From Haematobia irritans (lineage: Eukaryota; Arthropoda; Insecta; Diptera; Muscidae), in assembly GCF_050003625.1 (NCBI RefSeq), contig NC_134399.1, positions 39,510,671 through 39,574,670 of the forward strand: a DNA stretch of 64,000 bases. Reading direction: 5' to 3'. Shown piece by piece: positions 24,161-40,048 of this stretch (within the stretch, counting starts at the first letter, position 1; each line of letters begins with the position of its first letter). The translations under genes were made by a program, and so were the position numbers. The notes beneath the pieces were generated by a model, which saw only the letters and a program-made list of their open reading frames with translations, searched no databases and was not told the DNA's origin.

Positions 24161-25423
24161 CTGTCTGTCTGTTGATGTATTTTTGTGTGCAAAGTACAGC
24201 TCGCAGTTTTCGTCCGATTGTCCTAAAATTTGGTATAGGGTCCTGTTTTGGCTCAAAGACGATCCCTATTGATTTTGGAAAAAATCGGTTCAGATTTAGA
24301 TATAGCTGCCATATATATTTTTCACCGATCTGGTCATAATTGGCGTGTATATCAACCGATCTTCCTCAAATTCCGTACATCCGAATATTTTATGAGTCTC
24401 GAAAAACTTGCAAAATATCAGCCAAATCGGTTCAGATTTAGATATAGCTCCCATATATAGCTTTCACCCGATTTACACTCATTTGCCCACAGAGGCCAAT
24501 TTTTTGCTCCGATTTAGTTGAAATTTTGCACAGGAAGTAGAATTAGCATTGTAGCTATGCGTGTCAAATTTGGTTGAAATCGGTTCAGATTTAGATATAG
24601 CTCCCATATATAGCTTTCGCCCGATTTACACTCATATGACCACAGAGGCCAATTTTTTGCTCCGATTTAGTTGAAATTTTGCACAGGGAGTAGAATTAGC
24701 ATTGTAGCTATGCGTGCCAAATTTGGTTGAAATCGGTTCAGATTTAGATATAGCTCCCATATATAGCTTTCGCCCGATCTACACTCATATGACCACAGAG
24801 GCCAATTTTTTGCTCCGATTTAGTTGAAATTTTGCACAGGGAGTAGAATTAGCATTGTAGCTATGCGTGCCAAATTTGGTTGAAATCGGTTCAGATTTAG
24901 ATATAGCTCCCATATATAGCTTTCGCCCGATTTACACTCATATGACCATAGAGGCCAATTTTTAACTCCGATTTAGTTGAAATTTTGCACAAGGGGTTGA
25001 ATTAGCATTGTTGCTATGCGTGCCAAATTTGGTTGAAATCGGTTCAGATTTAGATATAGCTCCCATATATATGTTTTTCTGATTTCGACAAAAATGGTCA
25101 AAATACCAACATTTTCCATGTAAAATCGCCACTGTTTAGTCGAAAAGTTGTAAAAATTACTCTATTTTTCCTTAACTTCTAATGCATATATATCGAGCGA
25201 TAAATCATAAATAAACTTTTGCGAAGTTTTCTTAAAATTGCTCCAGATTTAAATGTTTCCCATATTTATACCCTTCACCACTACTGTGGTACAGGGTATA
25301 ATAAGTTTGTGCATTTGTATGTAACGCCAAGAAGGATTAATCATAGACCAACCTTTTAGTATACGGATCGGCTTAGAATTAAATTCTGAGTCGATTTAGC
25401 GATGTCCGTCTGTCTGTCTGTCC

Positions 25424-25457
<34 letters not shown>

Positions 25458-27756
25458 TGATGTATTTTTGTGTGCAAAGTACAGCTCGCAGTTTTAGTCC
25501 GATTGTCCTAAAATTTGGTATAGGGTCCTGTTTCGGCTCAAAGACGATCCCTATTGATTTTGGAAAAAATCGGTTCAGATTTAGATATAGCTGCCATATA
25601 TATTTTTCACCGATCTGGTCATAATTGGCGTGTATATCAACCGATCTTCCTCAAATTCCGTACATCCGAATATTTTATGAGTTTTGAAAAACTTGCAAAG
25701 TATCAGCAAAATCGGTTCAGATTTAGATATAGCTCCCATATATAGCTTTCGCCCGATTTACACTCATTTGCCCACAGAGGCCAATTTTTTGCTCCGATTT
25801 AGTTGAAATTTTGCATAGGGAGTAGAATTAGCGTTGTAACTATGCGTGCCAAATTTGCTTGAAATCGGTTCAGATTTGGATATATCTCCCATATAAAGCT
25901 TTCGCCCAATTTACACTCATATGACCACAGAGGCCAATTTTTAACTCCGATTTAGTTGAAATTTTGCACAGAGAGTAGAATTAGCATTGTAGCTATGCGT
26001 GCCAAATTTGGTTGAAATCGGTTCAGATTTAGATATAGCTCCCATATATATGTTTTTCAGATTTCGACAAAAATGGTCAAAATACCAACATTTTCATTGT
26101 AAAATCGCCACTGCTTAGTCGAAAAGTTGTAAAAATGACTCTAATTTTCCTAAACTTCTAATACATATATATCGAGCGATAAATCATAAATAAACTTTTT
26201 TGAAGTTTCCTTAAAATTGCTTCAGATTTAAACGTTTCCCATATTTATACCCTTCACCACTACTGTAGTACAGGGTATAATAAGTTTGTGCATTTGTATG
26301 TAACGCCAAGAAGGAGTAATCATAGACCAACCTCTTAGTATACGGATCGGCTTAGAATTAAATTCTGAGTCGATTTAGCGATGTCCGTCTGTCCGTCTGT
26401 CTGTCTGTCTTTAGATTTAGATCTACAAAGTGGTGCAGGGTATGATATAGTCGGCCCCGCCCGACTTTAGACTTTCCGTACTGGTTTTGATTTCGGCAAG
26501 AATGGTCAAAATATAAACATTTTCCTTGTAAAATCGCCACTGCTTAGTCGAAAAATTATAAAAATGACTTTCCTAAACTTCTAATTCATATATATCGAGC
26601 GATAAATCTTAAATAAACTTTTGCGAAGTTTCTTTCAGATTTAAATGTTTCCCATATTTGTACTCAATTTGATTGAAATCGGTTCAGATTTAGATATAGC
26701 TCCCATATATATCTTTCGCCCGATATGGACTAATACGTTCCTTGAAGCCGGAGTTTTGGCCCAATTTGGTTGAAATTTTGCACTAGGAGCACAATTAGTA
26801 GTGTAGTTATTTGTACTCAATTTGATTGAAATCGGTTCAGATTTAGATATAGCTCCCATATATATCTTTCGCCCGATATGGACTATTATGGTCCTAGAAG
26901 CCAGAGTTTTGGCCTAATTTGGTTGAAATTTTGAACTAGAAGTACAACTAGCAGTATAGTCAAGTGTGCCAAATTTGATTGAAATCGGTTCAGATTTAGA
27001 TATAGCTCCCATATATATCTTTCGCCCTATATGGACTAATATTGTCCTAGAAGCCAGAGTTTTGGCCCAATTTGGTTGAAATTTTGCACTAGGAGTAAAA
27101 TTAGCAGTATAGTCAAGTGTCCCAAATTTGATTGAAATCGGTTCAGATTTAGATATAGCTCCCATATATAGCTTTCGCCCGATTTACACTCATATGACCA
27201 CAGGGGCCAATTTTGTACTCCGATTTAGTTGAAATTTTGCACAGGGAGTATAATTAGCATTGTAGCTGTGCGTGCCAAATTTTGGTTGGAATCGGTTCAG
27301 ATTTAGATATAGCTCCCATATATATGTTTTTTTGATTTCGGCAAGAATGGTCAAAATATAAACATTTTCCTTGTAAAATCGCCACTGCTTAGTCGAAAAA
27401 TTATAAAAATGACTTTCCTAAACTTCTAATTCATATATATCGAGCGATAAATCTTAAATAAACTTTTGCGAAGTTTCTTTCAGATTTAAATGTTTCCCAT
27501 ATTTTTTTACTAACATTGCGTTGCACCCTAGTGCATTAGCCGACCTAAATTTTGAGTCTATAGAATTTGTAGAAGTCTATCAAATTCTGTCCAGATCGAG
27601 AGATATTAAAATGTATGTATTTGGGACAAACCATTTATATATAGCACCCAACACAATTGACGGATGTGGTATGGTATCGGAAATTTAAATCTACAAAGTG
27701 GTGCAGGGTATAATATAGTAAGCCCCGCCCGACTTTAGACTTTCCTTACTTGTTTT
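22612..27756 (+). mobile_element. DINE-like subfamily A, 5' end missing, with nested A
   Basis: Tandem 153-bp units, then ATTTAAATGTTTCCCATATT, the TTGCACCCTAGTGCATTAGCC block, and the 3' hairpin with CTTTCCTTACTTGTTTT. It contains an 846-bp tandem duplication, seen intact on the right arm (35146-36837), split here by the 2520-bp insertion. Confidence 0.82.
23966..26485 (+). mobile_element. Nested DINE-A composite, 2.5-kb form
   Basis: Starts TATACCCTTCACCACTACTG inside a T tract and ends CTTTCCGTACTGGTTTT. The 5' half matches 17237-17990 and the last ~440 bases match 18035-18476. Between them is an additional 1.28 kb with more 153-bp-type units and another internal TATACCC...(TCTG)n segment at 25267-25456. 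It is absent from the right arm. Confidence 0.85.
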
Positions 27757-27837
27757 ATATTTTAGTTAGTCTTCATATAATGGACTAGTTGTAGTGTTAT
27801 ATTTAAGCAATGCTTAAAAAAATAAAAAAATATGTTA

Positions 27838-29224
27838 CGGTAAATCCACATATGGGAACAATATTGACCCTGTGTTAATATTCTCTAACAATTTTAATTA
27901 ACTTAAATTGTTCTTTGTGGATTTGATTAAGAAAGTAAGTAAAATAATTATTAGACGATATCTTCTTACAGATTTTTCATCAATATATTGGATTTCTTAT
28001 CTATTTAGTTTATTTTTCCGATGGGAAAAGCCAAGGGAACTCTTTTGAAACAGAATGTTGTAAGATTTAAAAGAAGTAGCCCCATATCGAGAGATCGCTG
28101 AAAATATAAGATATCAATTGGATTTATAAATAAAATAAAAAATTAGAATAATTTGGAAATCATTGGTAATCCAGAAGGTCGCCCTAAAAACTCTCGCCGA
28201 CTAATAGACGCGAAGCTAAGCGATTGATAGTTACCGGTGCAGTAAATACAGCTGTTGAGATAAAGCAAATATTAAATGAGGAACATAACTTAAACATGAG
28301 TTCCAAAACTGTTCGTAGAAGCTTGAAAACCAGTGGATTAGTAGCCAGGGCAAAGCCAAAAAAGGCGCTTTTGACCGACAAAAAAATACGAAAACTTCAC
28401 AATAGACAATTGGATGCGGGTAACTTGGTCAGATGAGACAAAAATCAATCGAATTGGACGGCAGTGGACATGGGTGGATAAAAGCGTTGGAGTTAAAGAG
28501 CGAATTATTTGCCAAACATTAAAATTTGGAGGTGGCTCGTTAATGGCTTGGGTTCCTTTTTGTGGAAACCAACTTGGAGTACTCAGCCGAATAAGAGGTA
28601 AAATATGTGCTGCGGACTATATCACCATTCTCATATCTTCGAAGTCTGGATATATTTGGCTTGGAACCAGGACAAAACGACACCTTTATGCAGGATAACA
28701 ATCCTGCATAATGCGAAAAAGACTAAAAAGTGGTTCGAAGAAAATGATATCAAGCTTGTAGATTGACCTTCCCAATCGCCCGATTTAAACCCAATCGAAC
28801 ATCTGTGGTCTATTTGAAAAAGAAAGATTTTTGCTAAAAAGCATAAGACTGTTGATGAAATTTGGGAACGTTCTATTGAAGCCTGTGTAAATATTGATCC
28901 AGAAGTGGTAAATAAACTCGTAAAAAGTATGCCGAAAAACAATAAAAGCAGTTAAGAAAGCACACTGAGGTCACACAAAATACTGATAGAAATCATACAC
29001 GACTTTTTCCGTTGGGGTCATAATTGTTCAAAATTAGGCCCTTGTATTAATATCTGCTAAAACGTTATATTCAAAGAGTTATTTTAAGTTTCTGTATTTT
29101 TGTATTCAGTAATAGGAATGTTTTTGAAATAATTAAAAAAGTTGACATTAAAATGAATAAAATAAAAAGTTTTGTTACATTTTCTTAAAAACTTATATTT
29201 CATGAACAATTTTGTCCCTTACTG
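27838..29224 (+). mobile_element. Tc1-type DNA transposon, defective (left-arm copy)
   Basis: 1387 bp flanked by TA. The right end reads inward CAGTAAGGGACAAAATTG. The left end starts CGGTAA and resumes GGGAACAATATTG after about 11 extra bases, so the inverted repeats are imperfect. Inserted in DINE-C sequence at CCCATATA. Confidence 0.85.
28021..28955 (+). pseudogene. Tc1-like transposase, broken (left-arm copy)
   Basis: ATG at 28021 (MGKAKGTLLKQNVVRFKR), stop after about 26 codons. A later frame (28224-28436) has the paired-type DNA-binding region (LNEEHNLNMSSKTVRRSLK). The next (28414-28698) carries the first catalytic Asp in VTWSDETKINR and GGGSLMAW. A further frame has the second Asp in MQDNNPA, then SQSPDLNPIEHLW with the catalytic Glu, and ends KSMPKNNKSS before TAA at 28953. 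DD34E-type motifs place it in the Tc1 group. Several frameshifts and TGA codons (two in Trp positions) make it dead. It would have cut and pasted at TA. Confidence 0.88.
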
Positions 29225-29775
<551 letters not shown>

Positions 29776-30584
29776 GAATGAAAAAAAACATTGGATAAAA
29801 AAAAGGTGACCTTTCAAAAATGGTAAATGTACACCTTTAGAGTTTCGAATTTTTCGAAGATTAATAAATTTTTGCAAATCTGGAAAGTCAGACCTTTCGG
29901 GTACCAAGCGACATATCGACAGCTTAGGGATTGTAACTACGAGCGAAAAGTCACAGTTGTGACATATTTACATCATGGAAAAGTCAATTTTCAAGTATTT
30001 AACTTTTTCGCTGTTTCGAATAATAGATTTTCCGACATTTTAAAAATGTTGAGTCTCGCCTTGGAAAATTTTTCAGGAGCCTATATATAAGGACTATATC
30101 ATAGGCTGGGCTACCCGTATTTGGACTAAACCTACTGGCAAACACCATGACGATAATTGTTGGAGCCTGCGGCGTGACACATTATGTCTTTGGCTATTAA
30201 TCTCATCGCCGACCGAGGTTAAAGTTTTACTCAGATATTATTCGAATTTTAGTATATAGAGTACGAGTAGAATTAGCATTCTAGCTATTTATGTAAAATT
30301 TTTGGAAATCGATTTTGATTTAGATATGCTCAGATATATATGTGAGCTCGAGTTTGGTAAATACGCTATAAAATTTCACATTTCAACCCATTTTCATTTT
30401 ACTCCATGATATTTTACACAGAGAGAAAATGTATCATTATATTTAAGTGTTCCTAATTATTTTCTAATAGTTCACCATTGGTTCAGATTTAAATATAGTT
30501 CCACCGCATATGCATAATTTGGGCATATAAACACAGTGTAACGTTATCGCTCCACGTAGCCGCTGCCATACTCTTTGTCATCGC
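29776..30584. other. Arm-specific DNA of unknown origin
   Basis: No gene recognised. The frame at 29827-30090 (87 codons, same on the right arm at 32426-32689 minus) has moderate complexity but no domain I can name. Near 30225-30520 there are degenerate DINE-like words. Confidence 0.4.
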
Positions 30585-30717
30585 CGTTCTCTTTCGCCAG
30601 GAGAAGTGTGGCGTAGTGGATCGGGTATTAAATTTTTTGTTTTGTCATATCGAACGAGTGTACCCATATATAAAATATTGCCAAATTTTGTTCACTATAT
30701 TCAACCAACAATATTTT

Positions 30718-30854
30718 TTTACAAGTATATACGGCCGTAAGTTCGGTCAGACCGAATCTTATGTACCCACCACCATGGATTGCATATAAACTTGTACTAA
30801 AAACTGTCATACACAATCCAATTACCTGGGTTGTGGTAATACTTACCGATGGCA
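30718..30854 (-). mobile_element. DINE-B 3' end, left arm
   Basis: ACAAGTATATACGGCCGTAA, hairpin TTCGGTCAGACCGAA, CCCACCACCATGGATTGCAT. Mirror of 31662-31798. Confidence 0.8.
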
Positions 30855-31019
30855 AGGTCATAAGCGTAGGAACTTGAAAACCAATTTACGAGTTTGCACT
30901 TTGGTAGCAGTTGCCGCTGGCAACATATAATTTGTATACCCTCCACCATAGGGTGGTGGGTATATTAACTTTGTCATTCCGTTTGTAACACATCGAAATA
31001 TTGATCTAAGACCCCATAA

Positions 31020-31495
<476 letters not shown>

Positions 31496-31661
31496 TTTAT
31501 GGGGTCTTAGATCAATATTTCGATGTGTTACAAACGGAATGACAAAGTTAATATACCCACCACCCTATGGTGGAGGGTATACAAATTATATGTTGCCAGC
31601 GGCAACTGCTACCAAAGTGCAAACTCGTAAATTGGTTTTCAAGTTCCTACGCTTATGACCT

Positions 31662-31798
31662 TGCCATCGGTAAGTATTACCACAACCCAGGTAATTGGAT
31701 TGTGTATGACAGTTTTTAGTACAAGTTTATATGCAATCCATGGTGGTGGGTACATAAGATTCGGTCTGACCGAACTTACGGCCGTATATACTTGTAAA
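31662..31798 (+). mobile_element. DINE-B 3' end, right arm
   Basis: Ends TTCGGTCTGACCGAACTTAC then GGCCGTATATACTTGT. Same as 22342-22478. Confidence 0.8.
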
Positions 31799-31931
31799 AA
31801 AATATTGTTGGTTGAATATAGTGAACAAAATTTGGCAATATTTTATATATGGGTACACTCGTTCGATATGACAAAACAAAAAATTTAATACCCGATCCAC
31901 TACGCCACACTTCTCCTGGCGAAAGAGAACG

Positions 31932-32744
31932 GCGATGACAAAGAGTATGGCAGCGGCTACGTGGAGCGATAACGTTACACTGTGTTTATATGCCCAAATT
32001 ATGCATATGCGGTGGAACTATATTTAAATCTGAACCAATGGTGAACTATTAGAAAATAATTAGGAACACTTAAATATAATGATACATTTTCTCTCTGTGT
32101 AAAATATCATGGAGTAAAATGAAAATGGGTTGAAATGTGAAATTTTATAGCGTATTTACCAAACTCGAGCTCACATATATATCTGAGCATATCTAAATCA
32201 AAATCGATTTCCAAAAATTTTACATAAATAGCTAGAATGCTAATTCTACTCGTACTCTATATACTAAAATTCGAATAATATCTGAGTAAAACTTTAACCT
32301 CGGTCGGCGATGAGATTAATAGCCAAAGACATAATGTGTCACGCCGCAGGCTCCAACAATTATCGTCATGGTGTTTGCCAGTAGGTTTAGTCCAAATACG
32401 GGTAGCCCAGCCTATGATATAGTCCTTATATATAGGCTCCTGAAAAATTTTCCAAGGCGAGACTCAACATTTTTAAAATGTCGGAAAATCTATTATTCGA
32501 AACAGCGAAAAAGTTAAATACTTGAAAATTGACTTTTCCATGATGTAAATATGTCACAACTGTGACTTTTCGCTCGTAGTTACAATCCCTAAGCTGTCGA
32601 TATGTCGCTTGGTACCCGAAAGGTCTGACTTTCCAGATTTGCAAAAATTTATTAATCTTCGAAAAATTCGAAACTCTAAAGGTGTACATTTACCATTTTT
32701 GAAAGGTCACCTTTTTTTTATCCAATGTTTTTTTTCATTCCGTA
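31932..32744. other. Arm-specific DNA of unknown origin (right arm)
   Basis: Mirror of 29776-30584. It continues past the point (31931) where the direct copy at 22611 stops. No gene recognised. Confidence 0.4.
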
Positions 32745-33417
<673 letters not shown>

Positions 33418-34804
33418 CAGTAAGGGACAAAATTGTTCATGAAATATAAGTTTTTAAGAAAATGTAACAAAACTTTTTATTTTATTCATTTTAATGTCAA
33501 CTTTTTTAATTATTTCAAAAACATTCCTATTACTGAATACAAAAATACAGAAACTTAAAATAACTCTTTGAATATAACGTTTTAGCAGATATTAATACAA
33601 GGGCCTAATTTTGAACAATTATGACCCCAACGGAAAAAGTCGTGTATGATTTCTATCAGTATTTTGTGTGACCTCAGTGTGCTTTCTTAACTGCTTTTAT
33701 TGTTTTTCGGCATACTTTTTACGAGTTTATTTACCACTTCTGGATCAATATTTACACAGGCTTCAATAGAACGTTCCCAAATTTCATCAACAGTCTTATG
33801 CTTTTTAGCAAAAATCTTTCTTTTTCAAATAGACCACAGATGTTCGATTGGGTTTAAATCGGGCGATTGGGAAGGTCAATCTACAAGCTTGATATCATTT
33901 TCTTCGAACCACTTTTTAGTCTTTTTCGCATTATGCAGGATTGTTATCCTGCATAAAGGTGTCGTTTTGTCCTGGTTCCAAGCCAAATATATCCAGACTT
34001 CGAAGATATGAGAATGGTGATATAGTCCGCAGCACATATTTTACCTCTTATTCGGCTGAGTACTCCAAGTTGGTTTCCACAAAAAGGAACCCAAGCCATT
34101 AACGAGCCACCTCCAAATTTTAATGTTTGGCAAATAATTCGCTCTTTAACTCCAACGCTTTTATCCACCCATGTCCACTGCCGTCCAATTCGATTGATTT
34201 TTGTCTCATCTGACCAAGTTACCCGCATCCAATTGTCTATTGTGAAGTTTTCGTATTTTTTTGTCGGTCAAAAGCGCCTTTTTTGGCTTTGCCCTGGCTA
34301 CTAATCCACTGGTTTTCAAGCTTCTACGAACAGTTTTGGAACTCATGTTTAAGTTATGTTCCTCATTTAATATTTGCTTTATCTCAACAGCTGTATTTAC
34401 TGCACCGGTAACTATCAATCGCTTAGCTTCGCGTCTATTAGTCGGCGAGAGTTTTTAGGGCGACCTTCTGGATTACCAATGATTTCCAAATTATTCTAAT
34501 TTTTTATTTTATTTATAAATCCAATTGATATCTTATATTTTCAGCGATCTCTCGATATGGGGCTACTTCTTTTAAATCTTACAACATTCTGTTTCAAAAG
34601 AGTTCCCTTGGCTTTTCCCATCGGAAAAATAAACTAAATAGATAAGAAATCCAATATATTGATGAAAAATCTGTAAGAAGATATCGTCTAATAATTATTT
34701 TACTTACTTTCTTAATCAAATCCACAAAGAACAATTTAAGTTAATTAAAATTGTTAGAGAATATTAACACAGGGTCAATATTGTTCCCATATGTGGATTT
34801 ACCG
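33418..34804 (-). mobile_element. Tc1-type DNA transposon, defective (right-arm copy)
   Basis: Mirror of 27838-29224, same length, TA on both sides (33416-33417, 34805-34806). The shared disabling mutations show that the duplication post-dates its decay. Confidence 0.85.
33687..34621 (-). pseudogene. Tc1-like transposase, broken (right-arm copy)
   Basis: Same frames, stops and catalytic motifs (SDET, QDNNPA, NPIEH) as 28021-28955, with the ATG at 34619-34621 and the TAA at 33687-33689. I see no difference from the left-arm copy within the coding relic. Duplicated as passenger DNA rather than by transposition, because the flanks are duplicated too. Confidence 0.87.
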
Positions 34805-34884
34805 TAACATATTTTTTTTATTTTTTTAAGCATTGCTTAAATATAACACTACAACTAGTCCATTATATGAAGACTAACTAAAAT

Positions 34885-37882
34885 ATAAAACAAGTAAGGA
34901 AAGTCTAAAGTCGGGCGGGGCTTACTATATTATACCCTGCACCACTTTGTAGATTTAAATTTCCGATACCATACCACATCCGTCAATTGTGTTGGGTGCT
35001 ATATATAAATGGTTTGTCCCAAATACATACATTTTAATATCTCTCGATCTGGACAGAATTTGATAGACTTCTACAAATTCTATAGACTCAAAATTTAGGT
35101 CGGCTAATGCACTAGGGTGCAACGCAATGTTAGTAAAAAAATATGGGAAACATTTAAATCTGAAAGAAACTTCGCAAAAGTTTATTTAAGATTTATCGCT
35201 CGATATATATGAATTAGAAGTTTAGGAAAGTCATTTTTATAATTTTTCGACTAAGCAGTGGCGATTTTACAAGGAAAATGTTTATATTTTGACCATTCTT
35301 GCCGAAATCAAAAAAACATATATATGGGAGCTATATCTAAATCTGAACCGATTCCAACCAAAATTTGGCACGCACAGCTACAATGCTAATTATACTCCCT
35401 GTGCAAAATTTCAACTAAATCGGAGTACAAAATTGGCCCCTGTGGTCATATGAGTGTAAATCGGGCGAAAGCTATATATGGGAGCTATATCTAAATCTGA
35501 ACCGATTTCAATCAAATTTGGGACACTTGACTATACTGCTAATTTTACTCCTAGTGCAAAATTTCAACCAAATTGGGCCAAAACTCTGGCTTCTAGGACA
35601 ATATTAGTCCATATAGGGCGAAAGATATATATGGGAGCTATATCTAAATCTGAACCGATTTCAATCAAATTTGGCACACTTGACTATACTGCTAGTTGTA
35701 CTTCTAGTTCAAAATTTCAACCAAATTAGGCCAAAACTCTGGCTTCTAGGACCATAATAGTCCATATCGGGCGAAAGATATATATGGGAGCTATATCTAA
35801 ATCTGAACCGATTTCAATCAAATTGAGTACAAATAACTACACTACTAATTGTGCTCCTAGTGCAAAATTTCAACCAAATTGGGCCAAAACTCCGGCTTCA
35901 AGGAACGTATTAGTCCATATCGGGCGAAAGATATATATGGGAGCTATATCTAAATCTGAACCGATTTCAATCAAATTGAGTACAAATATGGGAAACATTT
36001 AAATCTGAAAGAAACTTCGCAAAAGTTTATTTAAGATTTATCGCTCGATATATATGAATTAGAAGTTTAGGAAAGTCATTTTTATAATTTTTCGACTAAG
36101 CAGTGGCGATTTTACAAGGAAAATGTTTATATTTTGACCATTCTTGCCGAAATCAAAAAAAACATATATATGGGAGCTATATCTAAATCTGAACCGATTC
36201 CAACCAAAATTTTGCACGCACAGCTACAATGCTAATTATACTCCCTGTGCAAAATTTCAACTAAATCGGAGTACAAAATTGGCCCCTGTGGTCATATGAG
36301 TGTAAATCGGGCGAAAGCTATATATGGGAGCTATATCTAAATCTGAACCGATTTCAATCAAATTTGGGACACTTGACTATACTGCTAATTTTACTCCTAG
36401 TGCAAAATTTCAACCAAATTGGGCCAAAACTCTGGCTTCTAGGACAATATTAGTCCATATAGGGCGAAAGATATATATGGGAGCTATATCTAAATCTGAA
36501 CCGATTTCAATCAAATTTGGCACACTTGACTATACTGCTAGTTGTACTTCTAGTTCAAAATTTCAACCAAATTAGGCCAAAACTCTGGCTTCTAGGACCA
36601 TAATAGTCCATATCGGGCGAAAGATATATATGGGAGCTATATCTAAATCTGAACCGATTTCAATCAAATTGAGTACAAATAACTACACTACTAATTGTGC
36701 TCCTAGTGCAAAATTTCAACCAAATTGGGCCAAAACTCCGGCTTCAAGGAACGTATTAGTCCATATCGGGCGAAAGATATATATGGGAGCTATATCTAAA
36801 TCTGAACCGATTTCAATCAAATTGAGTACAAATAACTAGACTACTAATTGTGCTCCTAGTGCAAAATTTCAACCAAATTAGGCCAAAACTCGGGCGAAAG
36901 ATATATATGGGAGCTATATCTAAATTTGAACCGATTTCAATCAAATTGAGTACAAATAACTACACTACTAATTGTGCTCCTAAATCTGAACCGATTTCAA
37001 TCAAATTGAGTACAAATAACTACACTACTAATTGTGCTCCTAGTGCAAAATTTCAACCAACTTGGGCCAAAACTCCGGCTTCAAGGAACATATTAGTCCA
37101 TATCGGGCGAAAGATATATATGGGAGCTATATCTAAATCTGAACCGATTTCAATCAAATTGAGTACAAATAACTACACTACTAATTGTGCTCCTAGTGCA
37201 AAATTTCAACCAAATTGTGCCAAAACTCCGGCTTCAAGGAACATATTAGTCCATATCGGGCGAAAGATATATATGGGAGCTATATCTAAATTTGAACCGA
37301 TTTCAATCAAATTTGGCACACATGACTATATTACGAATTGTACTTCGTGTGCAAAATTTGAACCAAAATGAACCAAAACTCTGGATTCTAGGACCATAAT
37401 AGTCCATATCGGGCGAAAGATATATATGAGAGCTATATCTAAATCTGAACCGATTTCAATCAAATTTGGCTCACATGACTATACTACTAATTGTACTCCT
37501 TGTGCAAAATTTCAAGCTAATCGGGATAAAACTCTGGCTTCTGGGTCCATATAAGTGCATATCGGGCGAAATATATATGGGAGCTATATCTAAATCTGAA
37601 CCGATTTCAATCAAATTTGGCACACATGACTATACTACTAATTGTACTCCTAGTGCAAAATTTCAACCAAATTGGGCCAAAACTCTGGCTTCTGGGGCCA
37701 TATAAGTGCATATCGGGCGAAAGATATCTATGGGAGTTATTGCGATCTAGACTTTGATCATAAAAATGTGTTCACAGACAGACGGACGGACGGACAAATT
37801 CGAAGTCGATTTGACTAAAACTGCGGCCTAGACTTTAATTACAAAAATGTTTTCACGCACAGATGGAAATGGCTATATCGAC
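34885..37882 (-). mobile_element. DINE-like subfamily A, right arm and beyond
   Basis: The 3' end comes first in reverse (ACAAGTAAGGAAAGTCTAAA), then the LINE-free A body, 153-bp units, and degenerate 5' sequence with ACAGACAGACGGACGGACGG at about 37775. No intact 5' foldback; it grades into another A fragment at 37883. Confidence 0.8.
35146..36837. repeat. 846-bp tandem duplication within DINE-A
   Basis: 35146-35991 is repeated at 35992-36837 with very few changes (for example TTTGGCACGCAC versus TTTTGCACGCAC). The join is at GAGTACAAAT|ATGGGAAACA. Confidence 0.9.
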
Positions 37883-38034
37883 TCAGGTGTTGGGGGCTAT
37901 ATATAAAGGTTTGTCCCAAATACATACATTTAAATATCACTCAATCTGGACATAATTTGATAGACTTCTACAAAATCTATAGACTCAAAATTTAAGTCGG
38001 CTAATGCACTAGGGTGGAACACAATATTAGTAAA
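37883..38034 (-). mobile_element. DINE-A 3'-subterminal fragment
   Basis: GGTTTGTCCCAAATACATAC through CACTAGGGTGGAACACAAT, without the terminal hairpin. Abuts the next A 3' end at 38035. Confidence 0.65.
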
Positions 38035-39720
38035 CAACAAGTAAGGAAAGTCTAAAGTCGAGCGGGGCCGACTTTATTATACCCTGCACCACTTTGTAGA
38101 TCTAAATTTTCGATACCATATCACATCCGTCAAATGTATTGGGTGCTATATAAAGGTTTGTCCCAAATACATACATTTAAATATCACTCGATTTGGACAG
38201 AATTTGATAGACTTTTACAAAATCTATAGACTCAAAATTTATGTTGGCTAATGTACTAGGGTGGAACACAATTTTAGTAAAAAACAAGTAAGTAAAGTCT
38301 AAAGTCGGGCGCGGCCGACTATATTATACCCTTTACCCCTATGTAGGCCAAAATTTGTGTTACTATCTCAACTAGTAGTGAAGTAGTTTTTTACTTCTAC
38401 AAAATCTTTAGAATTAAAATTTAAATCGGCTAACGCTATCCAGTTAATTGGAGGAAACTTCCATTGAAAATAGGTCTAAAATGTGTAACCCCAACTCTGG
38501 TGTACGTATATATGGGAGCTATATATAATCTGAACCGATTTTGACTAAATTTGACATGTATAGTTAGAATTATAATTCTGCTATCTATGCGAAATTTCAC
38601 GTAAATGGGAGTATAACTTTGGCCCCCTAGTCATATGAGTGCAAATAGAACGGAATATATATATAGGAGTCATATCTAAATCTGAACCGATTTCAACCAA
38701 ATTTGGCACAATTACCGATACTACTAAACGCACTCCTTGCGCGAAATTTGAAGCAAAACACGGCAAAACCCTGGATTTGGAGGCTATATTAGTTCAAATC
38801 GGACGAAAGATATATATGGGAGCTATATCTAAATCTGAATCGATTTTGACCATATTTGGCACATACAATAGTATCGTTAAAAGTACCGCTTGTGCAAAAT
38901 TTGAAGTAAGTCAGGGCAAAATTCTGGCTTTTGAGACCATATAAGTCCAAATCGGGCGAAAAATATATATGTGAGCTATATCTAAATCTGAACCGATTTT
39001 AACAAAATTTGACACACGTAACGATACTATTAAACGTACTCCTTGTGGAAAATTTGAAGCAAGTCAGAGCAAAACTCTGGCTTTTGAGGCCATATAAGTC
39101 CAAATCGGACGAAATATATATGTAGGAGCTATATCTAAATCTGAACCGATTTTAACAAAATTTGACACACTTAACGATACTATTAAACGTACCCCTTGTG
39201 CAAAATTTGAAGCAAATCACGGCAAAACTCTGGCTTTTGTGGCCATATAAGTTCAAATCGGACGAAAGATATATATGGGAGCTATATCTAAATTTGAACC
39301 GATTTCAATCAAATTTACCAAGCATTGGTAGAATGCCAATTCTATTCTCTGTGCAAAATTTCACGAAGATCGGTAATAAACTTTGGCCTCTGTGGTCATA
39401 TGAGTCTAAATCGGACGAAAGATATATATGGGAGCTATATCTAAATCTGAACCGATTTGGCTGATATTTTGCAAGATTTTTGAGATTCATAAAATATTTG
39501 GATGTACGGTATTTCAAGAAAATCGGTTGATGAACACGCTAACTATGACCAAATCGGGGATAAATATATATGGCAGCTATATCTAAATCTGAACCGATTT
39601 TTTCCAAAACCAATAACGATTGTCTCTGTCCCAAGAAACGGCACTATGCCAAATTTGAGGACGATCGGACTTAAATTGTGAGCTGTACTTTGTGCACAAA
39701 ATTACATATACAGACAGACG

Positions 39721-39763
<43 letters not shown>

Positions 39764-40048
39764 GGACATCGCTAAATCGACTCAGAAGTTAATTATAAGC
39801 TGATCGGTATACTAAAAGATGGGTCTATGACCACTATTTCTTGGCGTTACATACAAATGCACAAGCTTATTATACCCTGTACCCATTAGCGTAGCTAGAC
39901 AATTTTCCTAGGGGGGGCTATAGCCCCCCTAGCTAAAACTTTATAGACTGAACTTATAGGTTCAACTAATGTTTTATTTCATAAAATTGAATAAAAAAAT
40001 AGACATCAAGATAGCTCGACAATCAATTTATAATAAATCAACTAAAAG

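Noticed and set aside
28631..28942. Minus-strand 103-codon frame (also 33700-34011)
   Set aside because: Antisense shadow of the Tc1 transposase relic; duplicated only because the arm is duplicated.
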